Of a stretch of 64,000 bases of DNA, positions 44,056 through 55,883 are shown piece by piece. How positions within the stretch are numbered: the first letter of the stretch is position 1; each line of letters opens with the position of its first letter. A program made the position numbers and the translations under genes. Source of the stretch: Neurospora tetraspora (Eukaryota; Ascomycota; Sordariomycetes; Sordariales; Sordariaceae); assembly GCF_033439725.1 (NCBI RefSeq), contig NW_026944390.1, positions 1,240,001 to 1,304,000 on the forward strand. Reading direction: 5' to 3'. The notes beneath the pieces are model-generated. The model was not told where the DNA came from. It searched no databases and was given only the letters and a program-made list of their open reading frames with translations.

Positions 44056-45734
44056 ATGGCGACGCCAGGCACCAGCTCACAAGCCGGCTCGGACCCCGTA
44101 CCGAATACCCTCACACGTTCCAACACAGACAACTTTAAGCGATGCTGCATCTGTTACGAGGATGAAGGCGAACGTACTAGCGAACCGGTAGTCCGACCTT
44201 GTACCTGCAGTCTCCCAGTTCACGAGACATGCCTTCTACGATGGTACGAAGAGAACCAAAACAAGAGCAGCAACGGCGTGAGCTGTCCGCAGTGCAAGGC
44301 TCCGTTCAAGGTCGAGGAGCCCTTCGATTTTGTTGTGGCTCTGCGCAGGACGATACACAGCCAATTCAGCAAGGCGTCACCCATTATTCTCACGTCCATG
44401 GTCGTTAGCGGCACCTTTGCCAGTTCTGCTACATACGGTGTTATCGCTGCCTCCTCCTTTGCCGGCTACGAGGCTGCGCTCAGGTGGATAGGCCTTCAGA
44501 TTACACCCGGTCAGGCTGTTGCCATTCCCATTGCAAGAAGGGCGCAAGTGGGAAGGATGATGATGAGGCTGTGGTCTATGTCCTCCATCGCTCCGGTCGT
44601 CATTCTTAGTCGAGCAGTGCCGTTCCTGGCCAACTTCTTTTTTGTTCCATTCTCCGCTATTGTCTGTCAACCCTTCCTCATACTATGTTCATGCTCATTG
44701 CTAACCGGTGTCTTTAATTCCAACAGTACGGCCTGGCACTCATAGCCCAGGACGATCACCCAACATGGCCGCCCTCTCCCACGTGGGCAATGGTCATGAT
44801 GCCTTATCTACACATGAGTTATAATAGATTCTATAACTATTGGCTGAGGCCGATCGACCGACGCCTCAACCGGGCTCTACGGGGTCTTGAAACCAGCCTT
44901 CAGCCCACCGTTAGTGCCGCCGGCGAAACCGAGGCCGAAAACAACGAAAACCAAGACGGTGGAAATCGCTTCATCTTGTCCGACCTCCTAGACATGGGAC
45001 GCACCGCTTGGATTCTCTTTAGCAACACCCCACAGGAAGGCGGAGCAGAACTTGACGTTAGGATTGAAATAGGCGCTAATGTCGTCGACGATAACGATGC
45101 CGCCGAGTTCCGCCCAGTAGACGATAGTTTCCTTGAGGTTTCGCCTTACGATGAGGAGGTTGCCACCGCCATCGAAGAGGCAATGGGTCAGGTCCGGGAA
45201 GCGGTTCCACAGTATCCAGAGTATGTACAATCACAACCAGCTTCACCGGAACCAGCGCCAGCTGCAGCCGCAGCTCCATCCCCACAGCCTGCAGCAGCAC
45301 GGGATCGGAACAACGACAGAGACAGAGATCGCGATGGCGTGGAACTCCCCCCCTTCTCCTTCACGGATCTCATCAACAACGTAGTCACCTCTCTCCTCTT
45401 CCCCTTCATCTCGTACGGCATGGGCGAGCTTCTCCGCCTCTCACTCCCCAGATCGTGGACTTCCCCACCCAAGCCCATCGTCACGTCTGGTTTCTTTAAG
45501 AGGGGAACGATCATGCAAGGAGGACCCGGTGGCCTGTTGCAGCAGAGATGGGGACGCAGTCTGGCGGGCGGGTGTCTGTTTGTGGTGATCAGGGACGTGT
45601 TTGAGCTGTATGCCAAGTACAGGAATGTGCAGGTGATGAAGGGGCGGAGGATCGTGAGAAGAAGGGGAGGAGAAGGAGGAGGAGGGCCTAATCGGAGGGC
45701 TGCTGGCGCTGGCGCTGGCACTGGTAATCAGTAG
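44056..45734 (+). CDS. RING-CH (MARCH-type) membrane E3 ubiquitin ligase, putative
   Basis: Exons 44056-44661 and 44727-45734 (intron with unusual GTCTGT donor, GCTAAC branch and CAACAG acceptor) give 537 residues. The N-terminal RING is C4HC3: Cys30, 33, 49, 51, His56, Cys59, 77, 80 (CCICYEDEGER...PCTCSLPVHETC...CPQCKAPF), so it should recruit an E2. Hydrophobic segments around 106-130, 173-205, 215-225, 390-412 and 460-480 suggest several membrane spans. The middle is acidic, with a Pro/Ala stretch and an Arg/Asp repeat (RDRNNDRDRDRD). The spacing between Cys51 and His56 is shorter than in typical MARCH proteins. Similar fungal proteins exist without an assigned substrate; an ER or endosomal location is inference. 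Confidence 0.83.
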
Positions 45735-46260
45735 TACTTTGCCAGTATCCTCTCGCGTCCGAGGCAGGGGTGATTCTGGTCAGTGTTTGACCAGACATAA
45801 ACACATGAAGAGAGGGTAGCGCTGGGCGGGCTGTGTTATAGACCCAGTGAAGGATTTGGGCAGGTTGGGAAATTGGGACTGGGCAGCGAACAGGGTCAGT
45901 AAGTGAAGGTCTGGGTGTGCATTTACATGGGTTTCGGGGTTACGTTTCTTGCTTTCCTCTTTGCCGTTCTTCCTTTTCATTACCCCGTGGTGAGATTGGT
46001 GAGCCTGGTGAGGGGGGTTCACATAGCGTTTTTCCGTGTGCATATTTTAGGACTGTATGGACAAAGAACCGTGATAGCCAACACGGTTATAAACGAACAA
46101 GTTTGAGCGGTTAGTCTGTAGGGAAATTGACTGGACGCAGATCACAGCTTTCCCACGCTTCAACTCACAACTGGTGTATGTTAAACTTTCATTATTCCCC
46201 CATCATGCTTGCTTCAACCAGGGGCTTCATAAGTAAACACAAACCCCTATTTACCATCCA
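45735..46260. other. Convergent intergenic
   Basis: 3' flanks of the RING-CH gene and GAL1. No gene seen. Confidence 0.55.
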
Positions 46261-47918
46261 TCAAGCCAACCCCCCCTTCCCACCCAAATAAAGCGCACTT
46301 CCAATCCCCGGCTTACTAACCACCACCGCCCCCTCCCTCTGCTCCTCCGTCAACTCCAACTTACTATAATACTCCCTCTCCAACGACTCCTTGACCGCAT
46401 CCACCTTATCCGCCGGCACCAAATGCACACTACACCCACCCCATCCAGCACCCGTCAACCGACTCCCGTAACTGCCCGCCTTCCGAGCAATCGCGCAAAT
46501 CCGATCAATCTCCTCGCACGAGCACTCGTACACCTCCCGACACGAATCTTGCGTCTCGTTGAGCAGGGCGCCTAGGCGGCTGTTGAGGTCTGTTGTAGTT
46601 GATGACGAAGAAGATGATGAAGAAGAAGGGGAGTTTTCGAGAAGATCCATGAGCTTGAGCACGCGCAACGCTTCGTTGAAGACGTGGATCGCTCGTTGAC
46701 GCAGCTTGAAGCGCTCGGCGCGCACGGGGAAGCGGGAGGTGAATTTTTGGTTGAGGTCGTCGACCGACGAAAGGCCGAGGACCGTGGCGATTTCGGAGCG
46801 GGTGTAGCCCTCTTCTTTGGTGAGGGTTTGCTTGGTTAGCTGGAGCAGCTCCTCGAGTTGCTCTGACACTGATTTGCTCGAGGTGGCGCCCGAGTTGTGC
46901 TCAGATAGGGCGAAATAGGTTTCGTGAAAACCGTGGAGGGAGATGCCCAGGGGAGAGGCGTCACCTGGCAATAAAGTGCCGGGTGGGTTGAGCACGGCGT
47001 TGAGGTAGGCTGCTGCGAGCGTGCATTCGACGACTCGCAGGTTGTAGTGGATGGGACCGGTCACGAACTTGTCGGCTGTGACGAAGGATTGGGCGATGAG
47101 GAAGGTGAGTTCGGGGGAGGTGGGCGGGAAGGAGACGGGGCGGGCGAGGAGGGTGGGCGTGAAGGAGACGAAGAGGGCGGAGCCGCGCTCGGAGAAGACG
47201 GAGGCGGATTGGTCCATTCTGTGATGGCATGTCAGTTTCACATCATGCTTGTTAGGATTTGAGAGAAGGCAAGAGATGGGACATACCCTCCAGAGTTCAC
47301 ACCAACGGCTCTCTCACTGACAATAGCCAGCTCCGTCAACTCCTTCTTGTCAACCGTCTGCTCGCCATTGGCCGCCATGACAGCCAAAGCACTAGCCGTG
47401 ACAAAGGCCGCGCTCGAACTGAGTCCTCCGCCGGCAGGTACGGTGCCGTCCATGAGAATCTGCATGCTCTTGGGTTTGAAGTCGGCCCCGTGCTTCTTGC
47501 GCAACAGCTCCAGAGCTCCGCGCAGGCCGGACTTGAAGTAGTTGGTCCATTCGTGAACGGTAGAGTCAATGTCCACGGAGTCATAGGGGATGTCGAACTC
47601 GCGAGACTTGAACTTGGAATCCTGCACGTTGGCGATCTGGATCCTGAAGGTGCCCTCCTTGGGAGCTGGAAGGTGTGTTGACACGGCGAGGATGGCGTCG
47701 GCGGTGATGGCCATGGGAAGCACCGAGTACAGAGAGTAGTCGATGTGCTCGCCGATGATGTTCACTCGACCGGGAGACCGGGACACGAACTCGGGCTGGT
47801 GGCCGTAGGTGGACTCAAACTTGGAGAGGAGGTTGTTCCATCGTTTTGTTTGCGTGTCGAGGGCGTCGGGGGTGTAGATGTCCTCGAGCGAGTTGGCGAT
47901 GGGGACGGGGCCGGACAT
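46261..47918 (-). CDS. GAL1: Galactokinase
   Basis: Exons 47918-47287 and 47218-46261 (intron GTATGT...CACAG, phase 2) encode 529 residues. It phosphorylates galactose to galactose-1-phosphate, the first committed Leloir step. The galactokinase signature GRVNIIGEHIDYS is at residues 50-62, the GHMP ATP loop PAGGGLSSSAAF at 161-172, and the third GHMP motif GSYGSRLTGAGWGGCSVHL near the C-terminus. A Ser-rich run (about ten Ser) lies in a surface loop near residue 400. The intron falls within the conserved SERAVGVNSGG|MDQSASV stretch, confirming the splice. Upstream ATGs in the longer frame are ignored because MSGPVPI fits homologues. Confidence 0.97.
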
Positions 47919-49078
47919 GGTGACGTTGGTTTTTGGGGGTATCTTGAGAATTGGACCAGCCAAGTGAGGACCGCAAAGGAGAAAAAGGGTGGAAGGTGGG
48001 TTGAAATATGGGAGAGGAAGAAGGGTAAGGTGATGAAAAGGGAGCTCAAGCTTGGAGTAGTTGCCCCGCGGTTCCAGGTACGAGCTGCCCCGCACACTTA
48101 CAAGGACCTCTACAGCGACCAGGGCAGCGGGTAATTGAATTCGGATGGAGTTGCAAGATGGGGTTCGGTGGAGTTTAGTCCGGGGTCACTGGCTGTTTTG
48201 GGTAGTTTGTTTATCAGGATAGACACGGCGTTTGTTTCACGATGGGTTGGTGTCTCTTTCACTTGGTTATGATAAAGTGTGAAGCTGTGTAGTGATGTTT
48301 AAGCCTCAAGAAAGAGCAGAGTAGACAATGAGCTCCCAGGAACACAAGTCGGAGTCACGAGATTAATGACAGAAACTTGGGATGAACGTCGTGAACAGCT
48401 CCAGTTCTCCTCAGTGATTTGTGTGGTTACAGAGGTACACAGAGAGGTAGACAGCATGGAGTGCTGCTTGGTCACGCGGGGCCCCAGAAACTCCAGCTTT
48501 TTTACCCCGAGCAATTGGCCGATTGTGGGGCTATCCAAGGCCCCAGTTCTTGTCGTGATGTTCTTACTGTCTTTTGTATGTTTCCCGAGGTAATTGGGAA
48601 AATGTTTTGCGCCATCTGATATCATAGGCAAGTCTATCGTCTTGAAGATGGGATGCTTTCCATCAGCAAACCCTGTTTTGATGTTCAGGGATATGGGGTA
48701 CTTACAGAGCGGTTTACTGAATCGGAGGGTATTCCGGACATGCACTGTACGACACGACTGGGTAGAAGTAACACCTGAAGATGGTGTCCCAACTTTCGAA
48801 GCAAAAAGATGACTTTACAAGTGTGGTGATAACGGTTCAAGAGAAAGATCGAGTAATAGAACTAGAATAATGAGCAAGCAGGCTGTTGAAAGCCCGTGGA
48901 GATCAGATTTCCAGGCTGTCATCCAGATCCATAATTGACTGTGTGGAGCTCTATGATCGCACTGTCCCTTGCAGGCAGCTTCCATCCGCTGCCAAGCAAT
49001 CGAAGCTCAACCTCGAGGAGCTCATCTCATCGAAACAATCCAAATTTCACAACAGAACACGCGCGAGTCTCCAACAAG
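47919..49078. other. Divergent region, GAL1 / TTI2
   Basis: Promoters of two divergent genes. No supportable gene; the 148-codon minus-strand frame at 48299-48745 lacks domain content. Confidence 0.5.
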
Positions 49079-51108
49079 ATGCCACACTACGAGATGGAAT
49101 GGTTCGACTCTCTAGTTGCAGCAGCTGGGTCCGTCCTTGATGAGAATCCGTCTATCTCAACGGACGAAGTCTGCCAAAAGCTCCAATCCAGTGAGTCTTC
49201 CTTTTCCGTCCTTGCCTCGGCAAAAACACCAAAGAACTATACTAACCAACTAATTTCGAACTAGAGGTTCCTGAATCATTCACTTTCAGGCAGTTAACAG
49301 GATCAGCTGGGAGATATCTTTCCAAGGTGACTATCCCCGTTATCACAATGGGGAGCAATCAGACAAATCAGACACAGCAGCTAACTCAGAACATCAGAAC
49401 CTCACCACCACCACTCCCGGAACCCCTACCCGACAGCAATTCACCCTAGCAGTCCTCGCCTGCCTGCGTCTCGATGACCGAATCGCACCCGAACACGATT
49501 CAACAAGCGCAAGCGAAGAAACTTCAGATAACGGAGATAACGAGGACAGCCTCCCACTAGGAACCCGCCTAGCTCGCTCCATAGCCAAGGCAATCTCCCC
49601 AGTCCTTGCTCAAAAGCCAAACAGCGACTCAGACGACCTCGACGACTCCAACACCCAACTCCGCGCTCACCTCACCACACAATGCCTCTCTGCCGCCGAC
49701 TCAGCCTTCAAAATCCTCGAGCTCCTCGCCTCACGAGGTCCGGAAACCCTCGATAACCCCGACGTCCTTCTCACTCTCATCTCCTACACCAACCCCGCCG
49801 AGGAATGGACGACCCCCGATCTAGCGGCCCGCGCCACACTGCTTCTCCAGCAACACCTCGATTTCAGCTCTGCCCCCGAAACCCCCGGAAAGTCCAACAA
49901 AAGACAAGAATTCATCACTACCCACATCCTCCCCACCTACCTCCGCCCCCTCTTCTCCCGCTCTTCCCCCTCCCAACCACTCATCACCCCCTCCGGCCGC
50001 CCCTCCGCCTACGGTCAAAACCCCGACGCCCGCCCCTCCGGTCTCCCCGATGACTCGAGCAAGACCAAACCGTGGAAATTCGTCGACCTGCGCGCCGTTT
50101 CCGTGTTCGAGTGGGCTGTCTCCGAAGCGGACGAAGAGACCACAATTACCAAGTCTTGGCCGCTTTTCATTCCCGTGCTACTGACGTTGGCGGATGATAA
50201 CTCTACGGTTGTCCGAAAAAGGGGACTGGTCATCCTGCGGAAGTTCTTGGAGAAGTTTCCGAGTAGGATTTTGGGCGATACAGGGCTGGCTAAGGTGTTT
50301 GAGGACACGGTTTTGCCTAGTTTGAGTTACTTGCCTAGTATCACGCCGGAGGAGGAGTCGGTGGAGTTGTTGGGACCGGCGTATGCGGCGTTGAGGTGTT
50401 TGGCGGGGAAGCTGTCCGGGGAGAAGAGGAATAAGTTACTGGATAGGGTGGTGAGGGAGGGAATACTGCTGGGGTATTTCCATGCAAAGGAGTATGTGAG
50501 GATCGTGGAGGTGTTGTGTCAGGAGATGGGAGAGGTGTTGGTGGAGATGGGGGTGAATGCGGTTAAACATCTCAAGGTATGTGGTATTTGCTGTGCTACT
50601 GATGCTGATGCTTATGCACATGGACGACTAAAGTTGGAGATGACGACAGGAGGAAAAGGAAGAACGAAACAATGCTAACCATGCCAATCATCAAACTTCG
50701 TAACAGGATATCATCCCCATGCTCTCAACAATCTTAACGGATCCTTTCGCCTCCCTCCATCCACCAACCCTTCTATCCGCCATCAAAGCCCTCCAAGCCG
50801 TCCTCGCAACGTGCTGGCCTCGGATTCCCAACTCGCCTTGGCAAGATGAGATTATTAATTCCCTGGTGCTCTGCTGGCTCAATCTTGACGCCTCTGGTTC
50901 CTCCGGAGACAACTTCCCAGTAATCAGACAGGCATTGGTCCACACAGCAGACGCACTGGCCGCTGTCCTGGCTACGGAGGTGGAGGAGGGCAAACCGACC
51001 ATCAATCTCTCCGAAGTCGTCGCACCGCTAGTGGCGAAAGAGCCTTCTCTTTCCCAGCTTTTCTCCGCGGCGTCGAACGAGGAACAGAACTCGGGGTTGG
51101 AGTCCTGA
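49079..51108 (+). CDS. TTI2: TELO2-interacting protein 2 (Tti2), TTT complex
   Basis: Exons 49079-49190, 49265-49326, 49398-50576 and 50707-51108 give 584 residues, all joins in frame. The central part has the Tti2 motifs: KPWKFVDLRAVSVFEWAV, then TKSWPLFIPVLLTLADDNST and VVRKRGLVILRKFLEKF, helical repeats of an alpha-solenoid. Tti2 works with Tel2 and Tti1 as an Hsp90 adaptor that matures PIKK kinases (TOR, ATM/Tel1, ATR/Mec1). Sequence conservation in this family is low, so the call rests on motif order and length. The coding strand is strikingly C-rich to about 50,090 and G-rich after it. It converges on FIG4. Confidence 0.85.
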
Positions 51109-51412
51109 AGTTGTCGCAGAGGCGCTGGATTCGGGTCCTCTCCCTGCCTCTGGATGGTGAGCGACTTTGTTCGTCATCTCCGGCTTGAGCCCCAAGGTCC
51201 CGTCTGCGTCCTCTGGCAGCCCCATCCATCCCATAACAAACACCCCGACCAACACCACCCATAGTCAACACCCTCCTCGCCTCACTCGGCGAGACGACAA
51301 CAAAGACCACGGACGACGCCCGTCTCTTCCCATCCCTATCCGTCTCATCAACGTCCTTAACCAGATACCCCGTAGTATTCTCGCCCTCTTCTGGCCCAAC
51401 AACCAAGGGCTC
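51109..51412. other. Convergent intergenic TTI2 / FIG4
   Basis: Just over 300 bp shared by two 3' UTRs. No gene seen. Confidence 0.55.
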
Positions 51413-54400
51413 CTAGTCCACCGGCTGCTGCTTGAAGAGGCTCTTGCCCCTCAACCACTTCCTATAGGCTTTATACCTCTTCTTCTGCGCGTCCTCCTCC
51501 GTCACGGTGAGCGGGTTCTCACTGATCTTGAGCATCTCAATGTAAAGCGCCTTGTCATCGTCCGCTAACCCACCACCACCAATATTCCCGTTCCCAGCAC
51601 CTCCTCCTCCTCCCGTAACCCCATTCCCACCACCATCACCACCTCCACCGGTGGTAGTCCCATAACCACCGCCGCCATAACCACTATACATACTACTCGC
51701 ATACCCCGCAATCCCCAACCCGCCAACCTCATCCCCATAACCCCCATCCCAAACTCCATCCTCCTCCTCAACAATAGAAGCAGGATACTGCCAACTCCCA
51801 TTCACATACTCCTGGTACTCAGGCTCCACCTCCCCGGGCGCAATCTCGCTCGACACCACCAGCGGCAAGTGGTGCGGGTGGCTGACGTAGCGGGCGTAGT
51901 CCTCTGCCTCGGCGGCGCTGACGGTCGGGTTGAGCGAGGAGTGCACCACTTTGGTGAAGGTCCATTGGGCGGCCCGGGTCTTTTCTTGGGCGGAAAGGTG
52001 TTTGTTTCCTCCTGAAGGGGTGGTGGCGTAGTCATTGCTTCCGTTGCTGTTTGGGGGTTGTTGATGGTGGTGATGAAGGTTGGAGTGGTAGTTGTTGAAG
52101 GGCCGGTAGGGGTAGTCGAGTTCGGTGCTTTCGCTGGTGTTGTTGTTGCTTGAGGATTCTCTGCCGAGAGTTCGGGCGTTGGTGGTGTTGGTGGTGTTGG
52201 GGTCCGAGGGGCCAGTGGTGGAGGTGGTGTTCGCGGCGGTGGCAGCTTCTTTGGCGCCGCTGCCGGGGAGCCAGCGCTGGAGAGAGAGGCCACGGTGGTG
52301 ATGAGATGCATTACCGCCGTTGTTGTCTGCTGCAGCAAGAGCGGCTTTCTCGTTCATCGCAGAGGCATTGTCCGCGGCGTCCTCGGCTAGATGATTCGTT
52401 CCGGAGAAGTGGTCGGCGTGATTGGCAAATGTCACCTCTTTCTTGACCTTCTTCCTGTCATGCGTATGGTCGCCGTCACCGGTCCCGCCTACCTCGCCGC
52501 GCACGCGGAACGGGCTAAGGTCGTACCGGCCGTCCTGGGTGGACTTGAAGGGTATGTACCTGAGGGTCGAGTTCATACGGTACGCAAACATCTTGAGGAA
52601 GGACGAGAGGGTGGAAGGGCGGTAGTACTCGAGCCAGTAGTCGTCATAGCGGGACACGGGGATCTTGCTCTGGGGTGAGCCGGGCTTGATGGCAGGATAT
52701 GGAGGCAGGACGCGCGGTTGGAGAAACTCGGGCGTGTACCAGTTGATATAGTGGCGCTTGCGCTTTTCGAGCCACTGCCGTGGATCTTCGTGGTGCAGGT
52801 AGTAGTCGGTAGCCAAATCCCAGAGCATGGGCTGTCCTTGAGCGAAGATGTAGTTACCGAGGAACAGGTTGTAGGCCTCTTGGCGTTGACCGTCGAGAAA
52901 AGAGTTGTTGTAGTACCGCTTGAAACTCTCGATCATGTCGCGCGAGTGACTTGTCCACTGGTTGATCTTTCGGTATGTCTCCATGGTGTTGACTAGCTGT
53001 GAGCCGCCATACTGGACGGCAATGGTGTCCCCGTGGTCGTGGTACATGTGCGTAAACAGGTTGACGGCGTCGGTGTCGTAGTTGACGGTGGTGTCCTCCA
53101 AGATGCCCAGAGCATGGAGCTGGTGGCCTAGGGCACGCTTGCCAATCACGAACTGGGCCGCATTGGTCCGGTCCAGACAGTCGATACAGTTCGTCCGTGC
53201 GACCCCGTTCTGGACCCGGATCGGGGAAGTGTGGCCGTCGCCATTGTGGAAGAAGCCGGTCGTGAGGACGACGTCCTCGGCGATGCTTTCCAGTGTCCCG
53301 ATGACATCCTGGTCCCGACTCTTAGCGGCTCGCGACATGTCCCAGGCACGGTAGATGATCTTGCTTTCCTTGGGTAAGAACTGGTTAAGATATTCTACAG
53401 CGCGGGTGAACTCGTCCAACAGTTTACTTTCACGCGGGGTGCGCTCCCGCGCCTTGACCAGATTCAGGACATAGATGGGTGCTCCGTACCGCTCAAAGAG
53501 GTTATCAAAATGCAGAGCTGCTGCTGTGTAAAAGGGGTCAACGAGGTTCAGCTCGATGGGTGGCTTGGGTGTTACGCCCGTGTTGTCCTGAGTCCAGTGC
53601 AGTGGAATGGAGCCTCTGTGCTGTACATACGAGGTGTAAGCTGGGCTAGCAAAGAACTTGGGACCCGGGGCATGAAAAGAAGTGGTGAGCGACTCGGACA
53701 CAATCTGTTCAGTCTCGACATCGTTGGCTACATATCCCAAGTCGTTGGCGCCTCGTTTGAGGAATCTTGCACCGGCAAAGAATCTGCTTCTTCTGGCAAT
53801 GACAGTGACGTGGACGGTTCGGCCGTAGATGGAGATGGCGGCTTGGTCAAAATAGCCGTGGATGATGGGGCGACACCAGTCATAGGGGGTGTTCAAAGCG
53901 TTGGCAACAGGTTGGAGCAGGTGGTTATTCCAGACGAACATGGAATTCAGGTCATCCTCCATAGGGCCAACCTGACCATTCAACAACGCCTCTCGTTCTC
54001 TGGTGATGTTGTACTGCAATGTGCGAGTGATATCATACGAGTAGCTGTAGTAAAATGATCTTGTCAAGTCCAGGTGGTTTAAGATGCCCAAGAAGCGCGT
54101 CTCCTCGGTATTGCGCTGGTCCGTCTTGAAGCTGGGGGAGGTCAAGGGAATGAGATCGGTGCCGTCGATTTGGTAGACATAGTGGCCGCCTATCATGGCA
54201 ACTGTGCTCTTTTTGGTTATGAGCAACATGTACCATGGGCCGGTGAACTTGATGAAACCAAGCAGACCCCAGGTAGTGCAGCGCAGCTTTAGACCACCAG
54301 TACCCTTGTTGCCGTCGTCGATGGTGTCCAAGAGCTGGTTCATGTCTTTCTGTGAGTATATGGTCTTGTCGTCCGTAATGCTAAGCTCCGAGGCGTCTTC

Positions 54401-54937
54401 TGCGGTGCGGTCGATCTTGAGGATTCGGTAGCGTTTCTCAGTGACATCGCCGCCGACCATGTAGAAGCGACTGGCGGTTTCGTAGAGACTGAACTTGTGC
54501 ATCTTGTGCTTCAGTCTGGACCGTGGTCGTTCGCCAGAAGTGCCATCCATCCTGCCCACATCTTCCTCTTCTTCCTCGGGGGCTAGAGGACCTGAGCGTG
54601 GGGTCGGATCTGGACTGGTGGTGCGGTGGAAGGGCTTGGCGACGGCGGGCTCGTCATCGTCGTTGTCGCCGACGCCAACGCCGGCACGCGATGATTTGTT
54701 CTTTCTAGAGCCTTCGGACTCGGCATCGGCACTGGCGTTATTGTGAAGGAGAGGGAACGGTGGTTTAACCGACCGTTCGCTGTCTGAATCGGCCGGAATG
54801 GGGCTCTTTGGCTTGTTTGGGTCCCGATCGGAACCTGAAGGGGGCGGAGGTGATATCGAACTCGAACCGCCAGGCTCGGGAGCGCCGCCGGCGAGGGCGC
54901 TGGCAACAGTCAGGTCGCTTTCGGCTGCCTCTGTCAT
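51413..54937 (-). CDS. FIG4: PI(3,5)P2 5-phosphatase Fig4 (SAC domain)
   Basis: A 1174-residue intronless frame. Residues 1-140 are a disordered, Pro/Ser/acidic leader longer than in yeast. The SAC domain follows, starting KFSLYETASRFYMVGGD and including TGPWYMLLITKKS, FYYSYSYDITRTLQYN and the catalytic loop RTNCIDCLDRTNAAQF (about residue 583-598), which has the CX5R(T) phosphatase pattern intact. After the SAC fold come WLEKRKRHYINWYTPEFLQP and YRPSTLSSF, typical of Fig4. The C-terminus is low-complexity with a Gly/Tyr/Asn-rich stretch before a conserved basic helix (KRYKAYRKWLRGK). Fig4 acts with Fab1 and Vac14 on vacuolar membranes, both removing and supporting synthesis of PI(3,5)P2. Confidence 0.95.
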   Translation of the reverse strand: MTEAAESDLTVASALAGGAPEPGGSSSISPPPPSGSDRDPNKPKSPIPADSDSERSVKPPFPLLHNNASADAESEGSRKNKSSRAGVGVGDNDDDEPAVAKPFHRTTSPDPTPRSGPLAPEEEEEDVGRMDGTSGERPRSRLKHKMHKFSLYETASRFYMVGGDVTEKRYRILKIDRTAEDASELSITDDKTIYSQKDMNQLLDTIDDGNKGTGGLKLRCTTWGLLGFIKFTGPWYMLLITKKSTVAMIGGHYVYQIDGTDLIPLTSPSFKTDQRNTEETRFLGILNHLDLTRSFYYSYSYDITRTLQYNITREREALLNGQVGPMEDDLNSMFVWNNHLLQPVANALNTPYDWCRPIIHGYFDQAAISIYGRTVHVTVIARRSRFFAGARFLKRGANDLGYVANDVETEQIVSESLTTSFHAPGPKFFASPAYTSYVQHRGSIPLHWTQDNTGVTPKPPIELNLVDPFYTAAALHFDNLFERYGAPIYVLNLVKARERTPRESKLLDEFTRAVEYLNQFLPKESKIIYRAWDMSRAAKSRDQDVIGTLESIAEDVVLTTGFFHNGDGHTSPIRVQNGVARTNCIDCLDRTNAAQFVIGKRALGHQLHALGILEDTTVNYDTDAVNLFTHMYHDHGDTIAVQYGGSQLVNTMETYRKINQWTSHSRDMIESFKRYYNNSFLDGQRQEAYNLFLGNYIFAQGQPMLWDLATDYYLHHEDPRQWLEKRKRHYINWYTPEFLQPRVLPPYPAIKPGSPQSKIPVSRYDDYWLEYYRPSTLSSFLKMFAYRMNSTLRYIPFKSTQDGRYDLSPFRVRGEVGGTGDGDHTHDRKKVKKEVTFANHADHFSGTNHLAEDAADNASAMNEKAALAAADNNGGNASHHHRGLSLQRWLPGSGAKEAATAANTTSTTGPSDPNTTNTTNARTLGRESSSNNNTSESTELDYPYRPFNNYHSNLHHHHQQPPNSNGSNDYATTPSGGNKHLSAQEKTRAAQWTFTKVVHSSLNPTVSAAEAEDYARYVSHPHHLPLVVSSEIAPGEVEPEYQEYVNGSWQYPASIVEEEDGVWDGGYGDEVGGLGIAGYASSMYSGYGGGGYGTTTGGGGDGGGNGVTGGGGGAGNGNIGGGGLADDDKALYIEMLKISENPLTVTEEDAQKKRYKAYRKWLRGKSLFKQQPVD

Positions 54938-55635
54938 CTTGTCCGCTTTCCCTGACAGGGAGTGTACGTCTTTTATGCAGCAGTCGACATGACTTGGTCA
55001 AAGCCCAATGTTGATGATGATGTTGAGCAGAAGTTCAGATAAGATGCCCCTGTTGATAGGCGATGATGTAACTGAGCTCCCCCGGGGCTCTGGGCCCTCC
55101 CCGCTATTTCCACACAACTACAGGGGCTAGCTTCTGTTGGCCGGGTGACCCGGGGTAGTCACCTGCACAGACCTCTTCCAAGACTTCACCTCAACCACTC
55201 CCGTCCAACTCTTCCCGATTCTCTTCCCACTGGCATCTCCATCGGGGAGACAATACGAGCTTTTCATATTTGGCCATCTGCTACATCAGAGCTTCTCTTT
55301 GTCCAGTGGGCAATATTATCACTTCTTTACCATGTTCATATGTGTTCTCTTCCCGTTCCACCACTCACGCCATTGTCTCAGTCTTCCATACGTGGACTAA
55401 AGATGTGACGCCTATACTTTGATTTAGGTTGGCATACGAGCTGGATGGGGTTTCTCAAACTTGTACGTCTCGCTCAGTCTTTTGGACGCATGTTTCCAAC
55501 CACGCTGGAGATTACTCTTGTAGGATCCAAATGGTTCTCCTTTGCCATGGTGAGATGGATGGGATACATCTCCTCTTCTCCTTTGAGAAGAATCATGATG
55601 TCAAGGGGGACTGTTTGCCTCCTACCCGTTCGAAT
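54938..55635. other. FIG4 upstream region
   Basis: No gene seen. Confidence 0.5.
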
Positions 55636-55883
55636 GGTCGTAAGAATAAACCGAACACGTCACGGTCAGTACATCACACCTTGGATACACTCTTTCACGC
55701 ATCCAAGCGTCTTTATTACACATTTAAACCCAAACTCGAGGCAGTTCCTAGATGGGAAATCCCTAATGGACTGTGGCCGATATGTTTCTAAATTATTGTG
55801 ATCCCTATCACAGTTTTGTAACGGCCTTTCCCAACCACAACGAGCGGTATTGGACTGTCCGTGTTCGGTTTATTCTTACGACC
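55636..55883. mobile_element. Inverted-repeat MITE-like element, copy 2
   Basis: 248 bp with near-perfect terminal inverted repeats: the first 24 bases after the leading T (GGTCGTAAGAATAAACC onward) recur inverted at the right end (60 on the plus strand as GGTTTATTCTTACGACC). It is homologous along its length to 34722-34976. It holds the shared palindrome ATTGTGATCCCTATCACA. No transposase frame is present, so it is non-autonomous. I could not define a target duplication. Confidence 0.8.
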
